The position numbers were made by a program, and so were the translations under genes. This document shows positions 25,132-38,400 of a stretch of DNA of 64,000 nucleotides, piece by piece. The stretch is from Drosophila persimilis (Eukaryota > Arthropoda > Insecta > Diptera > Drosophilidae): the NCBI RefSeq assembly GCF_003286085.1, contig NW_020825289.1:8680001-8744000 (forward strand). The letters run 5' to 3'. Under the pieces are notes generated by a model. It was given only the letters and a program-made list of their open reading frames with translations. It made no database searches and had not been told where the DNA came from. Each line of letters begins with the position of its first letter. Positions within the stretch are counted from its first letter, which is position 1.

Positions 25132-28100
25132 CTATAGTTTAGGGCCATTCAGTTTGTGGGCCGTCGTGTGCAGATCCCATTCGTACTGCTGCAGGGCCTC
25201 GAAAGAGGCTTCCAGGCTGAGATTGGCCTCGCTGACCAGGTTCTGCAGCTTAATCAGCTTGATGGACTTGTGGACGTCCCAGTTGATGAACTCCAGGGCG
25301 CCCAGGCAACGGTTGGGCGTGCTCTGTAATGGATAATCGTAAGTGTGATTCAAATTGCATTTTCTGGCTACCAAAGTGACCTTTCGACTCACATCTTTTC
25401 CCAGGACTTTCACCATTATCCTTACTTCGTCGGAGTCCACGCCCCGCTCGCATCCTTTCGGCTTTTTGTCGGAGAACTCCAGCAGATCCTCGCAGCTGAC
25501 AGAGTTCGAGTCGGCCAGCCGTGCTACCGTGGCGGCAAAGTACTCGGCCTCGGTTTGGGGTTTGCTAGAGCCGCTTCCGCCTTGACTGCCAGAAGCGCCA
25601 GTATCGCCAATGGAGTTGCGACTCATGGCCAGATTGACGGAAGCTCTTACCTTCCTGAACAGAGCATTCCCTGCCAGCTCGTTGTCTGCACTGGAAGCGC
25701 GACGACTTGTTTCTAGGGCGACATCTGGTGACGCCTCCTGCTGCCCCTGCCCCTCCGACGACTCGAGTGCACTGGAGCTGGACGCCTTCAATGGACCACT
25801 CTCAATGTCCAGGTTACGCAGCTCGTCGTCGTTAACATAGAGGCCGGTGCGACCGGAGATCTGGGTGGCCTCGAACTCTGTATCCTTGCCCTTGTAATGC
25901 TCCTTTTGAATTGAAAAGTTATAGAAGCCATCGGTGACATCGGGCGACTGCAGGGCGCTCTCCTTGCCGGAGTCAGCCTCCAGAATGGACTCGAACTGCA
26001 GCGAAGCCGTGTCCGTCAGACCAGCTGCATCGGCCGGCAGCAGTTTGTCCAGGTTCTGGTAGGTGTGAGCCGGCTCGCTGCCCACGGCCGGCATGTTCTC
26101 GTATTCCCTTTCCGAGGGGCGCACCTGGCGCCTCAAGCTGCATGGTCGGACGGCGGCCACCACCTCGATGGACGTGCCTGGCTGCGAATGCTGGTGCTGG
26201 CCCGAGGCCTTGGCACTCCTGCCTGGCTCTTCGCCTGACTCTCCAAAGTCAGCCAGCTTGCTGAGCGTCCGCTGCAGGCCGTTGGCCGGAATGATCAGGG
26301 GATACTTTCGCACGTGCCTCTTGGTGCTGGTCTTCACCTGCTTCTTGCCCTCGCGCGGAGGCAGGGGAATGGGATTCGGACTCGGATTGGCTGCCTGCGA
26401 TGTCTCCGCTGCCTCTGGGAACTTGTAGGTGCTGTGACTCATGTAGCTGGGACTCTCGCAGGCGTCCAGCGAGTTGGAGTTCTCATCGTTGTGCCTGCCC
26501 AGCGTGGCGGTGGCCAGCTCCATTTTGCGCACTCGCTGGGCTGCTCCGCGCGTAGGCAGGGTCATGGGTCGTGCGGCCTGATGCAGACTCTGCAGGTCGA
26601 ACTCGTCGGTGTCCATGTGCCGCAGCAGGGTAGCCGCCGGACTGGGTCCGATGTCCAGCATTCCCTTGCGCTCGATCAGGCTGTTGTAGGCCTCCAGTCC
26701 CTCCTTGCCAATGAGCGCCTGTGTTTGCGCGGCGGGGGGGGGGGGGGAGAATCGAATTCAATAAAAAAGTATACAAAATAATTTAAATGATAAACGAAAA
26801 AGGAATGGATGGTATAGTAGAGTATAGTTAGAGCTTTAGAGGTGGTCTGGGTGTGGCTGTTCTAATCGACCCTCGGAAGTGCGACCCCCCGCATTGAATT
26901 TCACATTTAGTTTTCGTTTATTGAATCCCTTTAAATATGCACAACGTTTTTCTTTGTTTTTGATTACCAATTAACTTGTTTGGTTCTTGGAATCCAAACA
27001 AACTCAAACTCTTTGTTTTCGATCGTTTTTTTAGTTAGGTTTCGTTTCGTTTTTGGGGTTGGGGTTTGGGGATTCCGGTTCTTGTATAATTTTATAATAC
27101 TCGAGTATATTTTGGGGTTGAAACGCTTTAAACGCATAGTTTAGAATATCATTTATGTCATATAGTATATAAGTGTATACATATATAGTATAGTTTAGGT
27201 TGATTTAGATTTAGATTTAGAGTTAGATTTAAGTAGGTGTATATATAATCTGTATATGTATATATCTCGTATAATATCGATTTGAGTTAATCCATAAATG
27301 CATAGAATGCGAAAATCTTGTAATAAGTATAATCCATATAATATACGAGTAGGTTCTTTGTGAGGTTATCAAAAATTTTGGACATTTATATCCATTCCCA
27401 TGCATTTGAAGTTAATTTTTTGTTCGTTTTCTTTTTGAGGGGTTCTCTTTGGGTTTTCTTTTTTGGTTTTTTGGTTTTTTGGTTTTTATTTAGTAAGTTT
27501 AGTAGGCAAATAATTCCACGTCTCATACGATATTCTAGGGCTTTCGCACTTTTGGTTTAGTTTGTAGTTTAAAGTCAGCTTTAAATGCTTCTATTTTGTG
27601 TTAGGTTTTTTGGGGGTTTCGCTTCTCTTTTGGTTTCATAGAAATGCAAGCTTCAGGATATGGCACATAATATGGCTTTCGCGAGTAGTAGTACCTCTTG
27701 GTGTGGACAATTTTCTGTTCTGTTCTGTTGTCGTTTTGTTTTGGTTTTTCTATATTTCTGACGATTGCCAAAGGGTATGTGTCTGTGTTGTGTGTATCTT
27801 CCTATGTCTGTGTGATAGAGGTCTGCAAGAATGGGGACCTTTCGATGAGTGCACTCGAGTGCACAACATTTAAACAAAGAGGCACGACAGAATATACAAA
27901 GTGGCCTTGCAAAAGCCTTTGAGTAGTTTCAATGTTCTTCCGCCTTGCCATTTGTGAGATGTGAGATTTTAATGTGTGCCTCGCACTCTTTTGGACTTAT
28001 GTTCTGAGTGTAGCCCCGCAGATCTCTAGTGTGTGTGTGTGTGTGTGTGTCTGACTTATAGTTATCTCTCAAAATGGTTCGAAAACAATTGAAGAACCCA

Positions 28101-31100
28101 TTGGTAATTGGTAAATGGTAATACCCTGTTGTCTAGTAGGAGGTCTCTCTACCTCTGTGAGTATATTTTCCAGTGTGTACCTCGCTTTGCCTTGTAATAC
28201 TGTTTCCGTCAACCAAAAGCTTTTGGGGTTTAAAAAAAAAAATATCTCTTTCAGTTTCCGTTTTCTTATTCGATTTGGAAGCCAAGCCTTTTCGTTACTC
28301 TTTGTTTCGCAATATTGGTTTTTGGTTTAGTTATTCTCTATTTCCTGTTTCTTCGAAATATTGGGTGAAGTGATTCGGTGCATCGATGAAAGCGATCTAT
28401 TGATCTGATGATCTATGACAGCGGTGGGCAGGATTTTTGCTATCGACACTCAGTCTGCCTCGTCATGCACACGAAATGTGCGTTGTTTTTACATACTTGG
28501 CCATTCGCTTGTGTGGGAGCGATGGGAGGAGCACGACATGACCACCGCTGATGTATGATGTATGATGATGCGGTGGATAATACAACGGATGGATAATGGT
28601 TAATGAAATGGAATGGAAGCCTGTATGTAGGTATGCTGCTAGTTCTGCTGCTCTGCACATTATTATCTGTTTTGAGAGGTCTTGCGGTGTTTTCCTGTAA
28701 GGCACACTCTACTCTCATTCATATCGATTCAAAAAATTCAAATTCCAAAAAATATACGTATTTATCGCTGTAAATATTTCTTCAATTTACTTTCCGCTCT
28801 ACTTCCGGACCGCTCCACGAATCAACCGACCGCCCATCCTTCATATCCTTCTTTAGCACCCACCCACCCACACTCACTCACTCAATCACACACACTCAGC
28901 ACACTCAACACACTGACACTAACACTGACACATACACGATACCCTCCCCTCCCTGGGCCTTGGCTCCCGGGATCCATCTATTCCATTCCATGTTATCGAT
29001 CGATCCTATAGAACTGAACCCTAGTCGGACAGAACATTGCCAAACAGTAAATTGAGAACATATTTCAGCATTTTCCTTAGTTATGGAGCCGGGCTGGGCG
29101 GAATCCGTGGTGCATTGAGCTCCGACTCCCGACGAAATTGAAACTCGTCGCCGCTCTCTGTGCTCGAGGAAGAGGAGCTATCGCTGGATCCTGCTCCCCT
29201 TCGGCCGGCTCCCACCGAGCTTATGAGCGGCACCGTCGCATGCAGCTTCTGCTTCTGTGGCTGCGACTGTTGCTGCTGCTGCCCCTGCCTCCAGTGCATC
29301 TCGTGCTGCTTCACTGACGAAGCGTGAATCTTCTCTGGCCAATGGAATTCAGTGGGCCGCTGGTGCTTCGGATTCGGCTTTCCAGTCGCCCCAGGCGTCA
29401 GCAGAGAGCCCATCGATAGCTGTCGCTGCTTGAGTTCCTCCGGTGAGCTTCCCAAAAAATTGGTTGATGTGGGACTCTTGCCCGTGAGCCTGCTAATGTC
29501 GAACTCATGGAGGGCAGCTCCCCCACTCATGGGTCGCTGTAGGGTGACTCCTCCCGCGGTGCCGGTGCCGGTGCCGGTAGGTCTGTAGGTGGCATGCACG
29601 GCCGACGAGGCTGCCGAGGAGGAGCCCGATCCGGATCCCGGTCCCAAATCCGTTCCGTTTGGCGCGCACATGGGCTTCTGATAGGCCATTAGATAGCCTG
29701 GCAGCCCGCTGCAGTAATTGTTGCCCGGACCACGTCCACCAAAGTCGTAGATCCTCTCTTCGTACTGGAACTGCTCATAGCCGCCGCCGCCACCGCCGCC
29801 ATGGCCGTGTGCGGACCCGCCCCGGTGGAAGCTGCGTCGCTGTCCTCCAAAGTTGTAGTGGGGCGCAGACTTGATGCTCGAGTTGGAGCCGTAGATCTGA
29901 CGCGGCGATATGATGGCGTCCCGCTCGTCGTGACAGGCAGACTGCACCTGGCGGATGAGAGCCGCCCGTCGACGTCTGCTCATCGAAGTATTCGAACCGC
30001 CCACCACTCTGGCGCGTATGTCGCACTCGGAGCGGGCCAGACTGGGCTTGGTGTCCTCCTCCTCCTCGCCGCTGGAGGAGCTGGAGTACAGGGTCATGGG
30101 GTTGTAGCTGAGCCGCCGCATGGTCCGGGCCCGGATGGAGCGCGGCTTGTAGGAAGCCGTGCGACGCGGCAGGGGAGCAGAGGGCTGTTGCTGTTGCGGC
30201 TGCTCTGGTCTGCTGACCTGCCGCTGCATGACGACCCTCTGTGGCGGCTCAGAGAGCACAGGGGAGATGGGGTGGAAACTCTCGTTGAAGGAGGTCGAGC
30301 GCTGGCGGTAGTTCTTGGAGGCCATGTAGACGGAGTTGCTGCTGCCCAGGCCTGAGCCCGTGCCCGACTTGATGGGCGAGGCAGAGGCCAGCATTTGCTT
30401 TGTGGCGCCGTTTCCAAATCGCTCGTAGCCACCCAGTTCGTCCTTGAGGCTCGGGTAGCCACCACTGGTCATGATCACGGGCGGGGCACTGAAGAGGACC
30501 TCGGTCTTGATGGGAAAGTAGCTCTCCTGTGGACTGTAGCTGGACTTCTGGCTGCTGCGACGTGACAACGAAATGTTGGTGTCCCGCGAGGCAAAGCCCG
30601 TGTCCGGAGTGCTCGAACGCTTGTCCTCCATCAGCTTGGGCTCCGGCCCGCCCGCCGCAGCGGCGGCACTAATCTGAGCCTGGTTGTGCATGTACTGGAG
30701 ATGCTTGTCCAGGTGGCTGGTGGCCGCATTGAAGTCGAACATGGTCTGGACCCCGTTGCTGTAGCTGTAGACGGCCGACTTGAGGCTGCCGGTGGCACTG
30801 CTGATGCCATCGTCCAGGCTGATCAGCTGCGGCAGCTGCTGATCGTTGAGGATCGTGTCGTTCGAGTCGCTCTTGTCCAGCTCCGTGTAGGTGTGCATAA
30901 AGTCCAGATTGAGCGCCTTCAGGGTGTTCTCAATGTCCATGATGTTGTCGGTGATGCTCTTCGGCTGCTGCCGATCCTCTGGAGCTCCCTCCAGGGAGCT
31001 GTCCAGGTTGAGGGGACGGCTCAGTATCTCCCGCGACTTTTCGAACAGAAAGTCGGAGCTCTCCTTGTCAAAGATGGGCACTCGCAGATCGGCGCCGTTC

Positions 31101-34100
31101 TTGATCTCGCTCAGCGAGCGGAAGCGCTGCGCGATGGGGCGATGGAGGAGCAAACGAAACAACCAAAAGAAAATGCCAAACGAAAACAGGGAAATGAACA
31201 GGGGACAACGATCGTGAGCAGGAGGAGTAGGAGCAGGAGAGCAAAGAGAAAGAGCAAATAGTAGACGAAAACTCGTGGATTAGAATCTCCAGACCAAGAT
31301 ATCGACTGCTAGCAAACTCGTGGGACCCAAGCTGCGCCTCACCTGTATGTCCGGAATGCTCTGCAGCTCCTCGGTGAAGTTCTTCTTCTTGGAGAAGGGC
31401 GATGCACTGCCGGCATGGGTGGGCGTATGCCCAGATCCGCCGGCCGAGCCGCCGCCGGCGCCCCCAAAGCTTTGCGCTTTGTCGCCGCTGCTGTTGTTAC
31501 TCAAATGCGGGAATCGGAAGCTAAACTTGCGCTTGGGGCTGTGGGTGGCCGGGGCCTGGTCCGAGACCAGGTCAATCATCGACCTGAAACACAAGGAAAG
31601 ACAGAAATATGGACCCTCTTAGGCTGAGGCTGACTACCCGCTCACCTGGCGCTTATCTCGTTGGCTATTTCGATGGCATGGTTGAGCATCTTTTCGTCCT
31701 TGACAGAGATGGGCTTTACAGTCCCCGAGGTCTTCTTTTTGGACAGGAGGCCGTGGCCATGGCCATGCTTGTTGCCATTGGAATCGCCCGGCTTCTGGCC
31801 CAGCTTCACCGACAGCTCAGCAAACTCGTTCTTGCTGTTCACCTGCTCGAATCCCGGCGACTTGGGCTGGCCCCCAGAGGCTCCACTTATCGACCCGAAC
31901 ATCGAGTTGATTTCGTCCAGCAGCGAGGGCCCAAAGTCCAGTTTATCGGCGACCATCTCATCGTCTGATATCTCGTGATACTCGTGCGGATCATCCTGCA
32001 GGACATTGCGGGAGCCCCCCCTTGACAGCATGTTGTTGTTCTGCTGCTGCTGGAGGGCGAACACCAGCTGCTCGTCGTCCACTTTGTTGAGGAAGAAGGG
32101 ATTGGTTGAGCCGCTGGCGGCAAAATCAAACGAGCTCTGGCCGTTGGTGGCGATTAGCTTGGGCGTGTGCTCGGCGGAGGGAATGAATGTGGGATTCAAG
32201 CTGTTGGTGCCGGCCCCCTCGGGGAAGTAGCCACTGGCCGTCTGCAGCGAGTCGGGGCTCGTGGGCGTGGGTGGCAGCAGCAGTGGCGTCTGTTCAATAT
32301 CCTCCGACGGCTTGTACGGTGTGACTATCTGCTTGGGCACATGATTGTACTGCGAAATGTGTGGAAACATAAAGAGATAAGCCGTGGATGAGACGGAGGA
32401 ACATCTCTGCTTACATTTTGAGAGCTTCCCAGGAAGGCAATGTCGCCGAAGGTGGCTCCATCGATGCCCACATGTCCGGTGTGCTTGAAATCGTTCTGCG
32501 GCTTTGAAATCATCTCCGTGCGCAGCTTGCGCTTGCTGATGCGATGGTCGCTCGCCCGGCTGAACGAGTCGCGGTTGGAGCTGGAGGGCAGGCCCTCGAG
32601 GAAAGCCACCGTGTTCGAGGGGTTGAAGTAGCCGGTCTTGCCGGTGGTGAGCACTCCCTTCCAGAAGGGTGAGCCCGTATTGCGATCCAGGACGCTGATG
32701 ATGTCGCCCTGGCGATACATCAGGTGATCCTTCTTCGGCTCCGTGCAGTTGACGACCGCCTTGAGCTGCTCGGGCTTCATGTCCGGCAGCTGGTCGTAGA
32801 TCTCCCCGAACTTGGGTCGCTTGGCCGCGTCGTCCTGCCAGCACTTCATCATCAAAGTGTAGTACTCACTGGGGCAGCAGTCGGGCTGCTCCAGGCGCTG
32901 AAAATTGGGGGCATCGATGGCCTCCAGTATCTGGAGTCCGGTTAGGGCGGCCCAGGGCTGGAACCCGTACGAGAACATCTCCCACAGACAGACGCCGTAG
33001 GCCCACACATCGGAGGCGTTGGTGAAGCGCAAGTAGTTAATGCACTCGGGTGCACACCAGGCAATCGGCAGCTTTAGGTTCACATTGAAGTTGGTCTTGT
33101 AGTAGTCCTTGCCAACACCCAAAGCCCGCGACAGCCCGAAGTCTGAGATCTTCACCTTGTCCTTGCTGAATACCAGAATGTTCCTTGCGGCAAGGTCCCT
33201 GTGGATGAGGCGCTTCTGTTCGAGGTAACGCATCCCATTGCATATCTGCAGGGCAAACTCGCAGAGCGTCGGAATCGTAAGGAAACTGACGCGAAGCCCA
33301 GAGTCCTTGAGGCACTCGAGCAGGGAGCGCAGGTGCGCCAATTCAGTGACCAGCATGAGCGAATCTGTGGCCAGGACCACACCGTACAGCCGCACAATGT
33401 TCTCGTGCTCGATGGAATGCATGATGGCCGCCTCCTTCAGAAACTCCATGGGATTCGACTGCATCCGCTCGCGACAGAGGCACTTGATAGCCACTTGGAT
33501 CTGCGGAGGGGAACAATCAATGAATTATCGTTTGCGGTGCTACTCACTGCCCACTGCTACTCACCCTTTCGCTGCCATTTGTCCAGACGCCCTGCTGCAC
33601 AATGCCAAACTCCCCGGTGCCCAGCTGCTTGTTGACGCTGATGGAGTCGGCCGGTATTATGTGCTTGTTGTTGGGCACCTTGCTGGGCGATGTGGAACCG
33701 TTCTTGGTCGCCTGCGACGCAGCTGGACTTCCATCGGGGGACACTTGGGCCGACCCGGCCCCATCCTCCCGTCTCACCATCGTGGTGGGGGTCTGCAGCA
33801 GACGCTTGATCTTGCTGAGATAGCTGTGGGGAAAGTGCTTCTCGTAGTATTTGCGGAGTCTTCGGATTTCCGGCCTCGAGAGGCCAATGAAACGCAGATC
33901 CTCATCCGCTGCATATTTAAATTGAGCCGCGTTCGTTATTTTCAATTCATTTCTGAGGGAAGAGAAGGGGTGGATGTGGTGGAGTAGGAAGAGGAGGATG
34001 AGTTTTGGGGGGAACCACATTCAATTTCTGGGTCACTCACTTGACGGCATTGTAGTACTGTTGCAGTTCGGACTCTGTGAGGAATTCGTATAAATCAATT

Positions 34101-35180
34101 TGTGGATACTCTGGAAACGGAACAGAACAGAGCGGAGCGGAAAATTTAGTTTAAAAATAAACACATTAAATTCTCAAGTCCATAATCTGGCACTAGCCCG
34201 CACGCAGGAGCGCAGCGAAATGCCCCTGAGATCAGGGCCTTATCTTTGATGTTTTTATTGCTCCGCGGAGGGAGAGGATGTGGCAATAAATAAGCACTTT
34301 AACGATGGTACCCATCCATCCATCCAAAGCAAATCCGGCCCTGGTCGGGACAGCGACAGCGACAGCAACAGCACACCAACGCCAACGCCAACGCACTTCC
34401 CCAGTGATTTCGTTTGCTCCAGGGGCGCCCTCTCCAGAATGTAAAAATCTCATTTAGCTTGGAGCTCTTTTCCCACTCCCTCCTGCACGTACACACTCCC
34501 ACACACACACACAAACACAAACACTCGCACACCAGCCCTCTCCCATGCGTGAGCACATTGACACAGAATTCTGATTGCCTTGCTGCCCTGCCTGCTGCAC
34601 CCGCATTTGTCATCCGCCACGCATCGCCTTGCCGCTGTCACCTTTTGTTTGCTGCAAGAGAGCGCCCCCCACCCACCAACTCACTCACTCACCGCTGCAT
34701 ACTGCATGCAAGGGAAGCAGCGCAAGCAACAAATGTATGTACACAGCAGCAGAATTGCTGTTCTCTGCTGTGTGGGGCTGATAATAGCCGTCAGGTCAAC
34801 GTCAACCCCCTCGTCCGTGGACCGGGATTTGCGATTTGAGTCATCGGCGGATGCCAGGCGCTGCGACGACATTCATTCAACGGTGAAATTGTGATTTCCC
34901 TTTCAATGTTGCACATTATCTGGAGCCGCCCCCATTCAGGATGGAGGCCTTTCCCGCAGGATTACGCTTGTCCTTGAATATGCAAAATAAAATCGATCGG
35001 CCAATACACACAAAACACACAGCACACCAATACAAATGCACAACTGCGTAGCAGGGAAAATAATGTTTTAGCTGCATTTCGCTTGATATTTTTCAATACA
35101 CCCATTAAAAATCACTTTGATGTTGTCAATAAGATCACTTTTCACAATTGATTTGCATTTTTTCTGTCAAACTTACCCAT
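25132..35180 (-). CDS. Ack-like: Ack-like non-receptor tyrosine kinase (SAM-kinase-SH3-CRIB-UBA)
   Basis: Common exons: 35177-35180 (ATG plus one base), 34041-34110, 33565-33952, 32415-33500, 31646-32349 and 31343-31583, then 29081-31126 or a shortened form joined to 25393-26718 and 25132-25323. Domains: N-terminal SAM-like helices (1-80); tyrosine kinase (about 140-410) with P-loop LGTGEFGIVQQG, VAIK, catalytic IHRDLAARN, DFG and WCAPE, so catalytically competent; SH3 (YRQGDIISVLDRNTGSPFWKG); and a CRIB motif ISKPQNDFKHTGHVG fitting Cdc42-GTP binding. The last two exons encode an Ack-type UBA (LGALEFINWDVHKSIK ... NLVSEANLSLEASFEALQQ). ACK kinases couple Cdc42 to endocytosis and survival signalling. 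The start codon is split from the rest by a 1.07 kb intron; M-E-Y-P-Q-I restores the frame exactly. Paralogue choice (Ack-like versus Ack) rests on Muller C location. Confidence 0.9.
26719..29080 (-). other. 3' UTR / alternative intron of Ack-like
   Basis: This 2.36 kb lies between the stop codon of the long exon 7 (29081) and the acceptor CACAG|GCG of the UBA-encoding exon (26719). It is A/T-rich, with long T runs on the + strand (A runs in the transcript), a GT microsatellite (about 28030-28050) and several AATAAA hexamers on the minus strand (for example about 27483-27490). I read it as 3' UTR of the short isoform and intron of the UBA isoform. A G-run of about 16 bp (about 26734-26748) lies next to the acceptor, so the transcript has a C-run as its polypyrimidine tract. 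No other gene seen. Confidence 0.5.
34111..35176 (-). other. First intron of Ack-like
   Basis: Bounded by donor ATGG|GTAAGT (35177/35176) and acceptor TTCCAG|AG (34111/34110), 1.07 kb, phase 1. It holds CA-rich simple repeats (34495-34530) and no coding exon. Confidence 0.6.
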
Positions 35181-35453
35181 TTTAATCCGTGCGCGTCCGC
35201 ATTGTTTTTTGTTTTTTTGCTGCAATTAGTGAGACCAGAGACGAAAGCGGCGAAAATACCGAATGCTTGGCTGGGCCAGTGTTGGAATATTCTTGAGACT
35301 GCAGTAGTGAGTGAGACCGCAAGGCACAGATTCAAAAAAGATACGTTACATTTGTGGTTTATTCATAGACATATTGGTTAATTTAGATATAAAACAAAAT
35401 GGTAACCGCATTAGTGCGTTTGTGAACATGCTTCCTACTATTTGAGCAGAGTT

Positions 35454-38400
35454 TTAGAACAGACGGTATGTGCTTGGGAAAGAGGAGACAGTCATGCGTT
35501 TAATAACTGCTGTAATGTGCTCGTGCCCCAAGGCACTGTTGATGGCGGCCAGTTCGTCGTATTGCTCGCGTGTGCGCTTGTCTTCAATCAGCTTCACAAT
35601 GTACTTGTACATGCGTCCGTAGTGGGCATGGGCGTAGGCATGCCACAATGCAAACTGTATTGCCTTAGAGTCGTTGGCGTCCACAAACTTGATAATATGC
35701 GTGTACACATCGTTTATATCGGCCAGGCGATCCTTGAGACTGTCATCCAGGACAGCCAACTTGGCAATGGCTATGCCCTTCTTGCTGAGGGCTTCGATGA
35801 GATTGTTTCGCTGCTTGTCCATGTTGCTGAAAGTTAAAGTTAGTTGTACAGTCAATCGATCAAATTGTATCAACTTTCATTCACATACGTCTTAATCTTG
35901 GCCGCATCGGGGCGAGTGTCGTTCTTGAGCCCGTAGTAGGAGAGCAATGCCTCTGCATCGGTTTCCACAATCACATTCTCAGCCAGCTTGATCACGCGTT
36001 CCAGGGCACTTCGCAGCTTCTTCTGTTCTTCCTTCTGCTGGTCGGCATTCTCTCCCACAGGCTTCTCGCTCTTTTGACCATTTGTAAAGGTCAGCGGAAA
36101 AGCAGACTTCAACTGAGCTGCCTCGATGTTCTGGATGAGCAGCAGATGTGCCTGTAAATGCTTGGGATGGGCTTCCACCACCTCGTTGTATATCTTCTCG
36201 GCCATCTCCGGTTCTGCAAGAAAAGGCATTTCAATAAGTCAATCAATAGATGGATATGGGTAATCTCTTACCACACTTGACTATGTGCGTGCACTGGAAG
36301 TCACGCAAAATCTCGCTATATTCATCCGAATTTGTCTTCCCCTTCTTGGGCGAGGCGGGACTGCCATTGCCCTCCGCTGGCGTGTCGGTCTGCGTGGCGA
36401 CTCCATCGCCGGCGGCTGAATTGGCCGGATTGATGGACGTGGCTGCCGGTGGCGTGGCCGGAGCCTTTGGCTTGGTTGTATTGGCGCTGACGGCAGCGGG
36501 TGCTGCTGCTGCTACCGTGGCATTTGCAGAGCTGTTGCCGTTCCCAGATGAATTTGTCTTCTTCTCGGCAGGATTGAGGATATAAGTGAATGAATGTAGC
36601 GCCACACGACGGCCTGCCTCGTCCTTGGGGAAGACCAGGTTGCCGGACAGCCAGGCACACTGGGCCGGGAGATTGGCCTTGTTCAGCCGCTCCTGGCTAA
36701 TGGGGGCAATGTACACCACTCGAGTGGATCGCCGCACCACAGCCGCGGCCAGCTTGCGCCCTCCAACAATGCAATGATTGTAGTTCTCGTAGAAGTCGAG
36801 GTTGAGGAAGTTGACGAGCTTGAACGAGGCCACCAGATTGGCGTCCGAAATCTTTTCCAGCAGATCGCGTTTCTCGTGACGCACCTGCAGGCGTATGGTA
36901 TATTCACCCTTCTCCAGCTTTGTGAAGAAATTCTGCGAGTGCGCATCGCCGGTGGCCACCAAGGCCTTATTTCCATCGTAAAGCATCCACATCTGGGATT
37001 CGAACTCCGACTCGTACAGCGAATCATTGAAAATAGGAGCATGGAGGGACACCTCCGCCGCCTTGGCCACATTCAGATTGTACACAAATAGGTTTTGGTA
37101 TACCTGTCGACCCTCTGGTATGACATCGCGGGTGGCGCTCAATGGCGAGATCTTTGCCTCAGTAGGCTTCAGCACAACGGCGGCAGTCTTCAGTTGCAGC
37201 TGTGGCAGGATATCCTCCGCCACCAGGGCCTCGATTTCCAGTTTGTGAATGCCTTTGCCAGCGTGCATAACATCTGGAAAGGACTAGCGTGGATTAGTGG
37301 ACCGAAGGAGCAGGACTCGCTATCGATGGCCACTCACATGCATTGGGATTGGAGGCTTCAACGCCACGGAATTCCAGGCTGTACTTCAAGTGACTCTGGC
37401 CATAGTTGGACCAATACTTGGCTATGCACAGCTCCAGAATCTTGCCAGCCTTTACCCTAAAGGTCGTGGTCGTTTCATGGTCCGAGCTGACGGAAATGAT
37501 CTTCATGGTCTCGTTCTTTCGGCAGGACTGCTTTGGCAGCAACTGATTGGTGTGTAGGAAGAATTTTCCTGTGTCCTTGCCACGATTGGGATCGGTGATG
37601 CGCATGCGCAGCACTGTAAAAACACGAAAAAATTTCATTTCATACCAAAACTGAACAATAGAACGCTGCTGAGCTCTCACCTGCCCAGGTGGCACGGTCT
37701 GGGACCAAGATAAAGTCCCGCTGAATGGTATTGGGCTGGAACTCAACGCTGTTGTCCCCCTTGGAGGAGGCTGGCTCGAAGATTGGTGTGTTCAGATCAG
37801 ACTCCAGGACATGGGGCTGCACCACAGTCACAGGGATCTCAAAGAGAGGGCCCTTGGTGACGCAGTCCGTGTCGTAGGCTCGAATCCTGAAACGATCGAA
37901 AGATAGGGGTAAACAAAGGACAATTAGTGGGGGGAGGACTGCTTACACAGCGCTGTGTACGCCGGGAGGAAGTCCTGTGGGGTCGATGCGGACGACAATG
38001 GAGCGAGTGCCATAGCTGAGATCCAGAAAGGAGCCACACTGCGCCCAGGTCTGGGAGCTTATCAGATTCAAGCGCACATTAAAGTTGAACTTATCCTTGG
38101 GATCTGTAGGGGAAAACAGCTTAGTGAGTGCTTCTTGGATGCTGTTTGGATACTAACCCGTCTCCTTGTCGTTGAAGAAGACCGGCTCGATGTTGACATT
38201 GAAATCGATGAAATTACGGAGGACGCCTTGCCGAACGTGGATGCCCTTGGCCTGGTTGTTGCCCACGCGAACCGAGAACCTGAAATATTGCATACAAAAC
38301 ATTGTATACTCCAATCCGAGACACCCAATGGGGCTGGGACCCACCTCAACATATTATCCTTGGACTGACGATTCTCCACCAAATGCTCGAAGGCCTTCTC

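Noticed and set aside
28030..28050. Tandem GT repeat and other microsatellites as a CRISPR-like or functional array
   Set aside because: Simple dinucleotide repeats without spacers, normal for fly non-coding DNA.
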